This document shows, piece by piece, positions 24,539 through 33,573 of a DNA stretch of 64,000 bases; the stretch's first letter is position 1, and every line of letters begins with the position of its first letter. The notes under the pieces were generated by a model. That model was not told the DNA's origin. It searched no databases and saw only the letters and a program-made list of their open reading frames with translations. Origin of the DNA: Azophilus sp965220425 (GTDB lineage: Bacteria; Pseudomonadota; Gammaproteobacteria; Pseudomonadales; Azotimanducaceae); assembly GCA_965220425.1 (NCBI GenBank), contig OZ244830.1:4278001-4342000 (forward strand), read 5' to 3'. The position numbers and the translations under genes were made by a program.

Positions 24539-25022
24539 GGCCCGTATCGCCGCGGTCTGGGCGCTGGCTTCGGCATCCGCGTGGGCACTGCCCGAAGATG
24601 CCGAACAGCCCATTCACATTCGCGCCGAGTCCGCGGAGATCGAGCGGCAGCAGGGCCGGATCGTCTACCTCGGTTCCGTTCGCGTGGAACAGGGATCGTT
24701 GCGGGTGAACGCCGCGCGCATGGTCGTCGACTACGATGAGGGCAGGGTGGTGCGCATTACGGCCACCGGCGCCCCCGCCCACTACCGGCAGGACCTGGAA
24801 GACGATGCGGGCCAGGTCGAAGCGGATGCATCGACCATCGTGTACCACACAAGGGAGTCGCGCATTGACCTCAAGGGCGATGCGCACCTCGAGCAGCAGG
24901 GCAATTCCCTGAACGGCGACCATATCCGATACGACATCGTGGCGGGCCGGGTCGATGCCGGCGCGCCGGACCAGGGGCCGGTGCAGACGACGCTCATGCC
25001 CGCCGCCCGAGACGAACGGTAG
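24432..25022 (+). CDS. lptA: LPS transport periplasmic bridge protein LptA, start displaced by element
   Basis: LptA monomers form the periplasmic bridge for LPS. The mature region is clear: after a signal-like RIAAVWALASASAWA comes AEQPIHIRAESAEIERQQG, IVYLGSVRVEQGSLRVNAARMVV, TGAPAHYRQ, ESRIDLKGDAHLEQQGNSLNGDHIRYDI, the OstA/LptA fold. No ATG, GTG or TTG lies in frame between the hydrophobic core and the element; the nearest in-frame starts are the ATG at 24432 and GTG at 24441, inside the third 42-bp unit. The predicted product therefore has about 40 extra, arginine-rich residues before the signal peptide. The frame stays open upstream to 24204. Start is uncertain; identity is not. Confidence 0.85.
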   Translation: MRGVPPRAPRLKAPASTRTRAKSCAIIAVLGEICGLARIAAVWALASASAWALPEDAEQPIHIRAESAEIERQQGRIVYLGSVRVEQGSLRVNAARMVVDYDEGRVVRITATGAPAHYRQDLEDDAGQVEADASTIVYHTRESRIDLKGDAHLEQQGNSLNGDHIRYDIVAGRVDAGAPDQGPVQTTLMPAARDER

Positions 25023-25026
25023 GCCC

Positions 25027-25752
25027 ATGGCCGTCCTCGAAGCGCAGCGCCTCCGCAAGGAATACCGGACCCGGCTCGCCGTGGAAAACGTGAGCCTCAG
25101 GGTGGAAAGCGGCGAGATCGTCGGCCTGCTCGGGCCGAACGGCGCCGGCAAGACCACCTGCTTCTACATGATCGTCGGGCTCCTGAAGGCCGAAGGCGGC
25201 ACGATCGCCCTCGACGGCAAAGACCTGTCCACATCGCCCATGCACCTCCGCGCCCGGGCCGGCATCGGCTACCTGCCCCAGGAAGCCAGCGTCTTCCGGA
25301 AACTGTCCGCGGAAGACAATCTGCGCGCCATTCTCGAACTGCGCCGCGACCTCGACAGGAACGCCCAGGCGCGGCTGCTCGAACGACTCCTCGACGAGTT
25401 CAACCTGCACGCGGTGCGCAAGTCCCTCGGTGAGCGGCTGTCGGGCGGCGAGCGCCGCCGCGTCGAGATCGCCCGGGCACTGGCCAGCAATCCCCGGTTC
25501 ATGCTGCTCGACGAGCCCTTCGCCGGCGTAGACCCCATTTCCGTGGGCGACATCAAGCAGGAGATGCGCGATCTCGCGGCCCGCGACATCGGGGTCCTGG
25601 TCACCGACCACAACGTACGCGACACCCTGGATATCTGCGACCGGGCCTATATCGTGAACGAGGGCCATATCATTGCGGAAGGGGACGCCGCGGCGATCCT
25701 CGCCAACGATACCGTCCGCAACGTCTATCTGGGCGAGAGCTTTCGCCTTTGA
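25027..25752 (+). CDS. lptB: LPS export ABC transporter ATPase LptB
   Basis: LptB powers LPS extraction by LptFG. The 241-residue protein has Walker A GPNGAGKTT, Q-loop YLPQEASVFRKLS, signature LSGGERRRVEIARAL, Walker B FMLLDEPFAGVDPI and switch histidine VTDHNVRD, all matching LptB rather than a general ABC ATPase. The ATG follows the lptA stop by 4 bases; an upstream in-frame ATG at 24955 lies inside lptA. lptF and lptG are not in the window. Confidence 0.96.
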   Translation: MAVLEAQRLRKEYRTRLAVENVSLRVESGEIVGLLGPNGAGKTTCFYMIVGLLKAEGGTIALDGKDLSTSPMHLRARAGIGYLPQEASVFRKLSAEDNLRAILELRRDLDRNAQARLLERLLDEFNLHAVRKSLGERLSGGERRRVEIARALASNPRFMLLDEPFAGVDPISVGDIKQEMRDLAARDIGVLVTDHNVRDTLDICDRAYIVNEGHIIAEGDAAAILANDTVRNVYLGESFRL

Positions 25753-25774
25753 CGTTCGGGCGCCCGGCACGGCC

Positions 25775-27325
25775 ATGAAACCCACCCTGTCGCTAGGCCT
25801 CCGCCAGCAGCTCAAGATGACTCCGCAGTTGCAGCAGGCCATTCGCCTGCTGCAACTCTCCGCCCTGGATCTTCAGCGCGAAATCCAGGAGACGCTGGAG
25901 AGCAACCCGATGCTGGAGGAAGACACCGAGGGAGAAGCCGGTTCGCAGGCGGCCGGCGAGGGCAGCCCCGCCGCGGACCCGGAGGCGATCGACGCCGACG
26001 ACGGCCTCCTCGAATACGCCCACGCCGGCGGCGCCCCATCCGGCGGTCCCGAGGATTCCGGATTCTCCGATATCGCGGAAGCCGAGCCGGAACAGCCCGC
26101 TGTCGACGCCGAGTTGACCCGGCCCATTCCCCAGGAACTGCCCGTGGACAGCAATTGGGATGACGTCTTTCAACCCCCGGCGACGCCCGCAAGCGCGGGC
26201 GAACCCTATCGCGACATCGACGATACCAACAGCGCCGCGGAGACCCTGAACGACCACCTGCACTGGCAACTGAACCTGACGCCCATGTCGGATACCGACC
26301 GTCTGATCGCCACCGCGATCATCGACGCCGTCAATCCCGACGGGATGCTTGAAGCCGGTATCGACGACCTCCTCGAGAGTTTCGACCCTGCATTGAGCAT
26401 CGGCGCCGACGAAGTGGAAGCCGTCTTAAAGCGCATACAGCACTTCGACCCGGCCGGCGTCGCCGCCAGGGACATCTCGGAGTGCCTCGCCCTGCAACTC
26501 GAGTCGCTGGACGCCTCGACGCCCTGGCGCGACGAGGCCATCGCCGTCGTCACGGAACACCTCGAGCTGCTCGGCGCGAAGGACTTCAGCGCCCTCAAGC
26601 GCAGAATGCGTCTCGGCGAACCGGAACTCGCCGGGATCGCCGCCCTCATCCAATCGCTGAACCCGCGGCCCGGCGCCGCGCTCGCCACCGGACCGGCCGA
26701 ATACGTGATCCCCGATGTGGTGGTACGCAAGGAAAGAAAGCGCTGGGTGGTCGAACTGAACCCGGAAGCGGTGCCGGCCCTGCGCCTCAATCAGGGCTAT
26801 GCTTCCCTGGTGCGGCGCGGAGACAACAGCCGACAGAACATCTGGCTCAAGGACAACCTGGCCGAAGCGCGCTGGTTCCTGAAAAGCCTGGAAAGCCGGC
26901 ACGAGACGCTGCTCAAGGTTGCGAGCAAGATCGTCGAGTTCCAGCGCGGCTTCCTGGAACACGGCGAAGAGGCCATGCGGCCGCTGGTGCTTAACGATGT
27001 GGCCGAAGCGGTCAGCCTGCACGAGTCGACCGTTTCCCGGGTCACCAGCCGCAAGTACATGCAAACGCCCCGGGGCCTGTTCGAATTGAAATACTTCTTC
27101 TCGAGCCACGTGGGCACGACCGACGGCGACGAAATCTCCAGCATTGCCATCCGCGCGCTGATCAGGAAACTCACGGCGTGCGAAAACCCCAGAAAACCGT
27201 TGAGCGACAACAGGATCGCGGCAATACTGGCGAAACGGAACATCACGGTCGCGAGGCGCACCGTTGCCAAATACCGCGAATCGATGTCGATTCCTCCGTC
27301 GAATCGGCGCAAGCGCCTGGTATGA
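25775..27325 (+). CDS. rpoN: RNA polymerase sigma-54 factor RpoN
   Basis: Sigma-54 recognises -24/-12 promoters and needs enhancer-binding ATPases. The 516-residue protein has the Gln/Leu-rich region I (QQLKMTPQLQQAIRLLQLSALDLQ), an acidic region II (about residues 45-130), the core-binding region with NPRPGAA, the HTH part (LHESTVSRVTSRKYMQTPRG) and the C-terminal RpoN box ARRTVAKYRE with the tail PPSNRRKRLV. Start at MKPTLSLGLRQQ is conserved. It follows lptB by 22 bp, as in most gammaproteobacteria. Confidence 0.97.
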   Translation: MKPTLSLGLRQQLKMTPQLQQAIRLLQLSALDLQREIQETLESNPMLEEDTEGEAGSQAAGEGSPAADPEAIDADDGLLEYAHAGGAPSGGPEDSGFSDIAEAEPEQPAVDAELTRPIPQELPVDSNWDDVFQPPATPASAGEPYRDIDDTNSAAETLNDHLHWQLNLTPMSDTDRLIATAIIDAVNPDGMLEAGIDDLLESFDPALSIGADEVEAVLKRIQHFDPAGVAARDISECLALQLESLDASTPWRDEAIAVVTEHLELLGAKDFSALKRRMRLGEPELAGIAALIQSLNPRPGAALATGPAEYVIPDVVVRKERKRWVVELNPEAVPALRLNQGYASLVRRGDNSRQNIWLKDNLAEARWFLKSLESRHETLLKVASKIVEFQRGFLEHGEEAMRPLVLNDVAEAVSLHESTVSRVTSRKYMQTPRGLFELKYFFSSHVGTTDGDEISSIAIRALIRKLTACENPRKPLSDNRIAAILAKRNITVARRTVAKYRESMSIPPSNRRKRLV

Positions 27326-27377
27326 AAGCCTGTCTCGCCGCACTTGCACCCCCAAGCCCGTCCAAAGGAGACATCCC

Positions 27378-27680
27378 ATGCAGTTGAGCATCTCGGGACA
27401 CCACATCGACGTTACCCCAGCCCTCAAGAACTACGTCACCGGCAAGCTCACCCGGCTTGAGCGGCACTACGAGCACATCACCAACATGCACGTCGTGCTG
27501 AGTGTCCAGAAGCTCGACCAGAGAGCCGAGGCGACGGCCCATGTGAGCGGCGCGGAGTTGTTCGCGGACGCCACCTCCGGCGACCTTTACGCCGCGATCG
27601 ACAGGCTCGCAGACAAGCTCGACCGCCAGATCGTCAAGCACAAGGAGAAAGTCACCGCCCGGCGCCACGGCCGGAGCTAG
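27378..27680 (+). CDS. hpf: Ribosome hibernation promoting factor HPF (short form)
   Basis: HPF binds the 30S subunit in stationary phase and favours 100S dimers. The 100-residue short form has the S30Ae pattern MQLSISGHHIDVTPALKNYV, KLTRLERHY, and SGDLYAAIDRLADKLDRQIVKHKEK. A strong AAGGAG lies 8 bases before the ATG. It lies between rpoN and ptsN as in E. coli. About 180 bp of non-coding sequence separate it from ptsN. Confidence 0.96.
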   Translation: MQLSISGHHIDVTPALKNYVTGKLTRLERHYEHITNMHVVLSVQKLDQRAEATAHVSGAELFADATSGDLYAAIDRLADKLDRQIVKHKEKVTARRHGRS

Positions 27681-27863
27681 CAGACCGTGGAAAAAGCCCC
27701 GCTGCATTCGACCGACGATGCATCCCGGCTGACGGCGTTGCCCGTCGATCAAACAGGCCTGATATTTTCCCTCCTCGCGCCTTGCCAGCCGGGCGCCTCG
27801 CCGGTCTCGGTGCGACGCGGGACTTTTACCACGGACTGCTGGCCCGCAACTTGAAAACAGGAA

Positions 27864-28340
27864 ATGGTGCGCATCGAAGACCTGCTCCCGCCGGAGTGCA
27901 TTCGCCGGGCCGTGCCGGCCCATAGCCGCAAACGCAGCCTCGATCTCGCCGCGGATCTCCTGGGCGAACAGCATCGCGGCGTGGAAGCGCGGCCGTTGTT
28001 CGACGCGCTCATGGAGCGGGAGCGCCTGGGCAGTACCGGCATCGGCGAAGGGGTCGCGATCCCGCACTGCCGCCTGGAATGCCCCGGCATGATGGCGGCG
28101 TTCTTCCTGCTGGAGAAGCCGGTGGACTACGATGCGCCGGACGGAAAACCGGTGGACCTGGTATTCGTTCTGGTCGTGCCTCCCGAGGAAACCACCGCGC
28201 ACGTGGAAGTGTTGTCCACGCTCGCCACCGTTTTCCGTGACCCCGCCACACGCGCCAACCTGCGGCGGGCCGGGAATTCCGAGGAACTCGGCGCAAGGTT
28301 CTTCGAAGCGGCCGCTCGCCCATTCAGGGTTCGCGCATGA
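27864..28340 (+). CDS. ptsN: Nitrogen PTS IIA protein PtsN (EIIA-Ntr)
   Basis: PtsN is the terminal phosphoacceptor of the nitrogen-related phosphotransferase system and regulates potassium uptake and other processes. The 158-residue protein has the EIIA fold with the phosphorylatable histidine in GEGVAIPHCRL (His68), plus RLGSTGIGEG and DLVFVLVVPPEETTAHVEVLSTLA. Its stop overlaps the rapZ start by 4 bp. With npr two genes on, the Npr-PtsN branch is complete except for the EI-Ntr PtsP. Confidence 0.95.
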   Translation: MVRIEDLLPPECIRRAVPAHSRKRSLDLAADLLGEQHRGVEARPLFDALMERERLGSTGIGEGVAIPHCRLECPGMMAAFFLLEKPVDYDAPDGKPVDLVFVLVVPPEETTAHVEVLSTLATVFRDPATRANLRRAGNSEELGARFFEAAARPFRVRA

Positions 28341-29197
28341 AGCTGACCATCATCAGCGGCCGGTCGGGCTCCGGGAAGAGCACGGCGCTGCGTACCCTGG
28401 AGGACGCCGGGTACCACTGTGTGGACAACCTTCCCGTAGGCCTGCTGCATTCCCTGGTGGACCAGGCACTGCGCGTCCCCTTCGCCCGGGACGGCAACAT
28501 GGCTGTCTGCATCGATGCCCGCACGACCGGGTTGGGGCGTTTTCCGGAAATTCTGAGCGCCCTGAACGATGCCGGGCTCGGCTGCGAGGTGATTTATCTG
28601 GATGCTTCGAACGCCACCCTGGTGAGGCGGGCCAGCGAAACCCGCCGCCGCCATCCCTTGACGGATGCGCAGACCGACCTCTCCCAGGCCATCGAGGCCG
28701 AAACCGACCTGCTCGCACACATCGCCGGCCTCGCGGATCTCCGCATCGACACCAGCGACCTCCTCGCCCAGCAGTTGATCGAGTCGGTCCGGGACCGGGT
28801 CGTGGCGCGCGCGCATGCAGGATTGAGCCTGCTGTTCCGGTCCTTCGGTTTCCGCTTCGGCGTCCCGCCGGACTCGGACCTGGTCTTCGATCTCCGCTGC
28901 CTGCCGAACCCCAACTGGGTACCTGAACTGCAGCCGCTCACCGGGCTCGATGAGCGCGTGCGGGCGCATCTGTCCGGCGATGCACCGGTCAAGAGCATGT
29001 TCGACGATATCGCCGGCCACCTGGAAACCTGGCTGCCGCGCTTCGAGGACAACAACAGGGTTTATGTAACGGTCAGCCTCGGCTGCACCGGCGGCCAGCA
29101 CCGCAGCGTCTACATGGCGGAACGGCTCGGTCTGCACTTCGCCGAACGCTATGGCAACGTACTCGTTCGCCATCGGGAACTCGGACGACGGGCGTGA
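28337..29197 (+). CDS. rapZ: RNase adapter protein RapZ
   Basis: RapZ targets small RNA GlmZ to RNase E and so controls glucosamine-6-phosphate synthase for cell-wall precursors. The 286-residue protein has Walker A GRSGSGKST, Walker B region VIYLDASNATLVRR, the conserved ETRRRHPL, and the C-terminal domain signature VSLGCTGGQHRSVYMAERL. It overlaps ptsN and npr by 4 bp on each side, indicating tight translational coupling. Whether GlmY/GlmZ exist here cannot be seen. Confidence 0.96.
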   Translation: MKLTIISGRSGSGKSTALRTLEDAGYHCVDNLPVGLLHSLVDQALRVPFARDGNMAVCIDARTTGLGRFPEILSALNDAGLGCEVIYLDASNATLVRRASETRRRHPLTDAQTDLSQAIEAETDLLAHIAGLADLRIDTSDLLAQQLIESVRDRVVARAHAGLSLLFRSFGFRFGVPPDSDLVFDLRCLPNPNWVPELQPLTGLDERVRAHLSGDAPVKSMFDDIAGHLETWLPRFEDNNRVYVTVSLGCTGGQHRSVYMAERLGLHFAERYGNVLVRHRELGRRA

Positions 29198-29463
29198 AGC
29201 GCGCCGAGGTCACACTCCTCAACCGCCTCGGCCTGCATGCCCGCGCCGCAACGAAGCTCGTCGCCACAGCCAGGACCTTCGCAAGCCGAATTACCTTCGC
29301 GAAGGACGGCACGGCCGTCGACGGCAAGAGCATCATGAACATCCTGTTGCTGGCCGCGCCGGTGGGCAGTGTGCTGAAATTGACGGTCGAGGGCGAGGAC
29401 GAGGCGGAAGCCTTCGCGGCCGTCGAAGCCCTCATCGCGGACCGTTTCGGCGAGGAAGAATAG
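29194..29463 (+). CDS. npr: Phosphocarrier protein NPr (HPr-like)
   Basis: NPr relays phosphate from EI-Ntr to PtsN. The 89-residue HPr-fold protein has the active-site histidine in GLHARAATKLV (His15) and the regulatory serine region DGKSIMNILLLAAPVG (Ser46 position). The start is GTG at 29194, overlapping the rapZ TGA. Confidence 0.95.
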   Translation: MKRAEVTLLNRLGLHARAATKLVATARTFASRITFAKDGTAVDGKSIMNILLLAAPVGSVLKLTVEGEDEAEAFAAVEALIADRFGEEE

Positions 29464-29497
29464 TCCGCCTTCCAAGGACTATCCAAGACATCGAGCC

Positions 29498-30835
29498 ATG
29501 GATTTCCAGGAACGCTTCAGCGAGGTCATCCGGTCGTACGGCGCGGGCGCGCTGGACGATTCCCGCTATCTGCTGAAGTCCCTTCGGCCCCAGGAGACGG
29601 CCAACCTCCTCGAAGCATCGCCACCCAAGGTGCGCGAGTTTCTCTGGAACCTCATGGACGACGACACCTCGCACCAGGTGCTGCACCACCTCGGGGAGGA
29701 TGTGCGCGCCGATTTTCTGGAGGGCATGGACACCGCGCAGCTCGTCGCCGCTGCCGACGATCTCGACACCGACGACCTTGCCGATCTGCTCCAGGAGTTG
29801 CCGGACACCATCGCCCAACAGGTACTCGATTCCATGGGCGCCACCGACCGCGCGCGGGTGGAAGCGGTGATGTCGTTCCCCGAGGACAGCGCCGGCGGCT
29901 TGATGAACACCGACGCCATCACCGTACAGCCCCGCCACGCCCTGGAGATCGTGCTGCGCTATCTGCGCCTGCGCAAGAACCTGCCGGAAACCACCGATGC
30001 CCTCGTCGTGGTGAACAGCCGGGACGAATACGTGGGCATGCTGCCGATTGCCAAGCTCCTCACCTCGGACCCGAGCGTGACGGTGCGGGAAGTGATGGAT
30101 ACCGATGCCCGGGCGATCCCCGTGGACATGAACGACACCGAGGTTGCGAGGCTCTTCTCCGAAGAAGACCTGGTATCCGCACCCGTGATCGAAGCCGACG
30201 GCAAGCTGGCCGGCCGCATCACCATCGACGATGTCGTCGACGTCATCATCGAGGACGCAGACGAAGCGGTACTGGCCCGCGCGGGCCTCGAACTCGACGA
30301 GGACACCTTCGCGCCCATCGCCAAATCCGTCCGGCGCCGCACGATCTGGCTCGGCATCAACCTGATCACCGCCTTCGTCGCAGCGGCCGTCATCAACATC
30401 TTCGAGGAGACCATCGTCAAGGTAGTGGCGCTCGCCGTGCTAATGCCCGTTGTCGCCAGCATGGGCGGCATCGCCGGCACCCAGACGCTGACTCTGGTAA
30501 TCCGGGGCATCGCCCTTGGCCACATCGCGCGCGCCAACCTGTTGTGGCTCCTGAACCGCGAATTCATCGTCGCGGCGCTGAACGGCCTGTTCTGGGCGGC
30601 ACTGGTCGCCGTCACGGCCGCATTCGCCTTTCGCGACCCCATTCTCGGCGGCGTGATCGCCGTCGCCATGGTGGTCAACATACTGGTGGCGGCCGTTGCC
30701 GGCAGCCTGCTGCCGAGCGCGCTCAACCGGTTGTCCATCGACCCGGCCATCGCCGGCGGCGTCATTCTCACCACCATCACCGACGTGACGGGATTTTTCG
30801 TCTTTCTGGGTCTTGCCACCTGGGCGTACGCCTGA
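29498..30835 (+). CDS. mgtE: Magnesium transporter MgtE
   Basis: A gated Mg2+ channel of 445 residues. In order: an N-terminal superhelical domain (LLKSLRPQETANLLEASPP, FPEDSAGGLMNTDAI), two CBS domains (VNSRDEYVGMLPIAKLL; VSAPVIEADGKLAGRITIDDVVDVI), a plug helix, and five membrane helices including the pore segment with VLMPVVASMGGIAGTQTLTLVIRG. The acidic Mg2+-sensing residues at the N/CBS interface are frequent. It starts 34 bp after npr and is probably the last gene of this transcript. Confidence 0.95.
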   Translation: MDFQERFSEVIRSYGAGALDDSRYLLKSLRPQETANLLEASPPKVREFLWNLMDDDTSHQVLHHLGEDVRADFLEGMDTAQLVAAADDLDTDDLADLLQELPDTIAQQVLDSMGATDRARVEAVMSFPEDSAGGLMNTDAITVQPRHALEIVLRYLRLRKNLPETTDALVVVNSRDEYVGMLPIAKLLTSDPSVTVREVMDTDARAIPVDMNDTEVARLFSEEDLVSAPVIEADGKLAGRITIDDVVDVIIEDADEAVLARAGLELDEDTFAPIAKSVRRRTIWLGINLITAFVAAAVINIFEETIVKVVALAVLMPVVASMGGIAGTQTLTLVIRGIALGHIARANLLWLLNREFIVAALNGLFWAALVAVTAAFAFRDPILGGVIAVAMVVNILVAAVAGSLLPSALNRLSIDPAIAGGVILTTITDVTGFFVFLGLATWAYA

Positions 30836-30853
30836 GCTCCCGATCGGCAACCC

Positions 30854-30868
30854 CGATTCGCCGAATCG
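30854..30868 (+). terminator. Possible terminator hairpin after mgtE
   Basis: The perfect palindrome CGATTCG-C-CGAATCG starts 19 bases after the mgtE stop and is followed a few bases later by GATTCTTAA. The T-run is short, so intrinsic termination is only suggested. Confidence 0.3.
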
Positions 30869-31048
30869 CCGATTCTTAACCCGGATGCGTGGATGCATTG
30901 TTCAGGCATTCCTCTGCCGCAAGCTCACGTTGCCGAGCGGTGGCCGCGGCGGCTAAAGTGCGCCAAACAGGTGCCGGAATCGAGACGCTGCGCGGACGAG
31001 GCGGCCTGTGGCAACGGCGATTCAACCAGGAAATTTCAGGATAACCAG

Positions 31049-32032
31049 ATGACAAGTTACAGCCGATGGCAGATTGAGCGGACCGGTGGCCCGGAGCAAC
31101 TGAATTGGGCAAGCGGCGACCTTGCGCCGCAAGGCTCGCAAGCGCTCGTACGGAATACGGCGGTGGGCGTGAATTTTATCGACATCTACATTCGCAGCGG
31201 CCTGTATCCGGCGCCGCTGCCGACCGGTATCGGTATGGAGGGCGCGGGCATCGTGGAAGCGGTGGGGCCGGATGCGTCGCTTGTGCGCGTCGGCGAGGTG
31301 GTTGGCTATTGCACATCGGGACCCGGCAGCTACGCCGAGGCGCGGCTGGCGGACGAGGCGACGCTCATTCCACTGCCGGACGGCATCGACGAAGAAACCG
31401 CCGCTGCGGGTCTGCTGAAAGGGTTGACCGTGTGTTACCTGCTGCGCAAGACCTTCGTGGTGAACGACTCCCACACCGTGCTGTTCCACGCAGCGGCGGG
31501 CGGCGTCGGCCTTATCTTCTGTCAGTGGGCAAAGGCGTTGGGCGCCCGGGTGATCGGCACGGCGGGCTCGCCGGAGAAGGGCGAACTGGCGAAAGCCAAC
31601 GGTTGCGATGAGATCATTCTGTACCGCGAGGAGGATGTCGCCGCACGGGTCCGGGAAATTACCGGCGGGCGCGGCGTGGACGTGGCCTACGATGCCGTGG
31701 GCAAGGATACCTACCAGGGCACGCTCGACAGCATCGCTCCGCACGGGTTGTTCGCCTCCTTCGGGAACGCTTCCGGGCTGCCGCCCGCGGTGAACCCCAT
31801 GCACCTGATGCAGCGCGGTTCCCTGAAGTTCACGCGCACGTCGCTGTTTTCCTATGCCAGCACTCGGGACGATCTGCTGGAACTGGCCGATATGCTGTTC
31901 GAAGTCATCGCCGCCGGCAGCGTGAAGATCCACATCAATCACCGCTACCCTTTGAGCGAGGCGCCGCAGGTACACAGGGATCTCGAAGCCCGGCGTACCA
32001 CGGGTTCGATCGTCATGCTGCCCGGCGCTTGA
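31049..32032 (+). CDS. qor: Quinone oxidoreductase (zeta-crystallin-like, NADPH)
   Basis: A medium-chain dehydrogenase/reductase family enzyme of 327 residues that reduces quinones with NADPH. Signatures are VGVNFIDIYIRSGLYP, GMEGAGIVEAVGP, GPGSYAEAR and the nucleotide-binding HAAAGGVGLIFCQWAKALGARVIGT, with RGVDVAYDAVGKDT. The zinc ligands of alcohol dehydrogenases are absent, as expected for this subfamily. The ATG at 31049 has AGGA 8 bases upstream; an earlier frame start at 30893 is not conserved. It stands alone, 213 bp after mgtE. Confidence 0.92.
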   Translation: MTSYSRWQIERTGGPEQLNWASGDLAPQGSQALVRNTAVGVNFIDIYIRSGLYPAPLPTGIGMEGAGIVEAVGPDASLVRVGEVVGYCTSGPGSYAEARLADEATLIPLPDGIDEETAAAGLLKGLTVCYLLRKTFVVNDSHTVLFHAAAGGVGLIFCQWAKALGARVIGTAGSPEKGELAKANGCDEIILYREEDVAARVREITGGRGVDVAYDAVGKDTYQGTLDSIAPHGLFASFGNASGLPPAVNPMHLMQRGSLKFTRTSLFSYASTRDDLLELADMLFEVIAAGSVKIHINHRYPLSEAPQVHRDLEARRTTGSIVMLPGA

Positions 32033-32358
32033 TCGGGTCGATCGACTGAAACCCCCGCGTGCACGGCTCGCGCCGAGTACCCAACGCGCCGTCAATCCGC
32101 GGCGCCCGGTGGAACAACGGAACCGTATGCCTGTCCAACCCTATGCACGGCAAGCTTTCGTGCATACGCCCTGACCGAAGGGCAACCGGGACGCGCCGGT
32201 CGGTTTCGGCATGGATTGCCGGGCTTCGGGCGCGTAGAGTAACGGCCTTATTCGCCGGCTGAACACTAACGGGGTGATGCCGTAGCCCGACGAGATAGCG
32301 GCCAACGGGTGCAAACTCGATTCATTCGACAGTCTTTATCCGCGAACAAGAGATCTAG
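32033..32358. other. Intergenic region with an inverted repeat (no gene seen)
   Basis: This 326-bp stretch between qor and the aminotransferase has no convincing reading frame. The only structure I see is an inverted repeat TATGCACG/CGTGCATA at 32142-32149 and 32159-32166 with a 9-base spacer, which could be an operator or a short hairpin. AT-richer sequence just before 32359 probably contains the aminotransferase promoter. Confidence 0.5.
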
Positions 32359-33573
32359 ATGGCCTCACCTTTCAGAAACGAGATAGAGCGGATGCAACAG
32401 AACGGCATCGCCAGGGTGGCGTTCAGCCGCTTTGACGATCCGCGCGTGATTCCGCTCTGGTTCGGCGAAGGCGATGTGGTCACGCCGGAATTCATCCGGA
32501 ACGCCGCCAGGCAGGCGCTCGACGACGGACGGACCTTCTACGTCCATACCCGGGGCCTGCCGGAGCTGCGCCACGCCGTCAAAGCCTACCTCGACCGGCT
32601 CTACGGACTCGACATCCGCCCGAACCGCATCACCGTGCCCGGCTCGGCCATGCTCGGCGTGACCATCGCGGCACAGACCGCTTTGACTCGCGGAGATCAC
32701 GCGCTCATCGTCAGCCCGGCCTGGCCCAACATCGAAGCGGTATTCCAGGTGACCGGCGCCGAAATCGGCCGAATCCGGCAGCGCCTCACCCCCGGGGGCT
32801 GGCAACTCGACCTCGATGAGCTGTTCGCGGCGGTCAGGCCCAACACCCGGTCCATCTACGTCAACACGCCCTGCAACCCCACCGGCTGGGTCATGGCCCG
32901 GGAAGAACAGCGCCGCCTGCTCGCATTCTGCCGGCGCCGCAACATCCTGCTGATCAGCGACGAGGTCTACCACCGCACGTTCTTCGACGGGAACCACGCC
33001 CCCTCCTTCCTCGAAATCGCCGATGAGCGCGACCCGCTGGTGGTCGTCAACGGCTTCTCCAAGGCCTGGGCCATGACCGGCTGGCGCATCGGCTGGATGG
33101 TCACGCCCTTTCCATCGAAGGTGCACTGGTCGGCGCTCTCCGAGTGCTTCAACACCGGCGCGACCGTGTTCGCCCAATATGGCGGCATCGCGGCACTGGA
33201 GCGGGGCGAAGACGTGGTGCGGCAACTGCGGGAGCAATACCGCACCGGGCGGGAGATCGTCGATGCGGCGCTCGGCGGCCACGAATTGATTCGTCACCAT
33301 TCTCCGGCAGGCGCATTTTACGCGTTCCCCCGGATTCGAGGCCTCGGGGACAGCATGGCCTTCGCCCAGAACCTGCTGGAGGAAGAAGATGTCGGCCTCG
33401 CGCCGGGGTACACCTTCGGCCCCGGCTTCGACAGCCACGTCCGGCTTTGTTTCGCCCGGTCTCACGAGAAACTCGGCGAAGGGCTCAAGCGCCTGGTGCG
33501 CTTCGTGGAACGGCGCTACGGATGCCGGGCGGGTCGTTCGGGTTCTGAGGTTCCGCTACAGGTCCGCGCGTAA
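32359..33573 (+). CDS. Class I/II pyridoxal-phosphate aminotransferase
   Basis: The 404-residue protein is a fold-type I aminotransferase. It shows the GEGDVVTPEFIRNAA substrate-side segment, VPGSAMLGVTIAAQTAL, VNTPCNPTGWVM (PLP phosphate/pyridine region), LISDEVYH with the conserved Asp-Tyr, and the PLP lysine in NGFSKAWAMTGWRIGW. The C-terminal arginine that binds substrate carboxylate is in HVRLCFARS. The substrate is unknown; the family includes aspartate, alanine and aromatic transaminases. Its last 18 bases overlap the end of the convergent fusion gene. Confidence 0.88.
   Translation: MASPFRNEIERMQQNGIARVAFSRFDDPRVIPLWFGEGDVVTPEFIRNAARQALDDGRTFYVHTRGLPELRHAVKAYLDRLYGLDIRPNRITVPGSAMLGVTIAAQTALTRGDHALIVSPAWPNIEAVFQVTGAEIGRIRQRLTPGGWQLDLDELFAAVRPNTRSIYVNTPCNPTGWVMAREEQRRLLAFCRRRNILLISDEVYHRTFFDGNHAPSFLEIADERDPLVVVNGFSKAWAMTGWRIGWMVTPFPSKVHWSALSECFNTGATVFAQYGGIAALERGEDVVRQLREQYRTGREIVDAALGGHELIRHHSPAGAFYAFPRIRGLGDSMAFAQNLLEEEDVGLAPGYTFGPGFDSHVRLCFARSHEKLGEGLKRLVRFVERRYGCRAGRSGSEVPLQVRA

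Noticed and set aside
30893..31048. Extended N-terminus of the quinone oxidoreductase
   Set aside because: The extra 52 residues are not family-like, and the ATG at 31049 has a ribosome-binding site and matches family starts.
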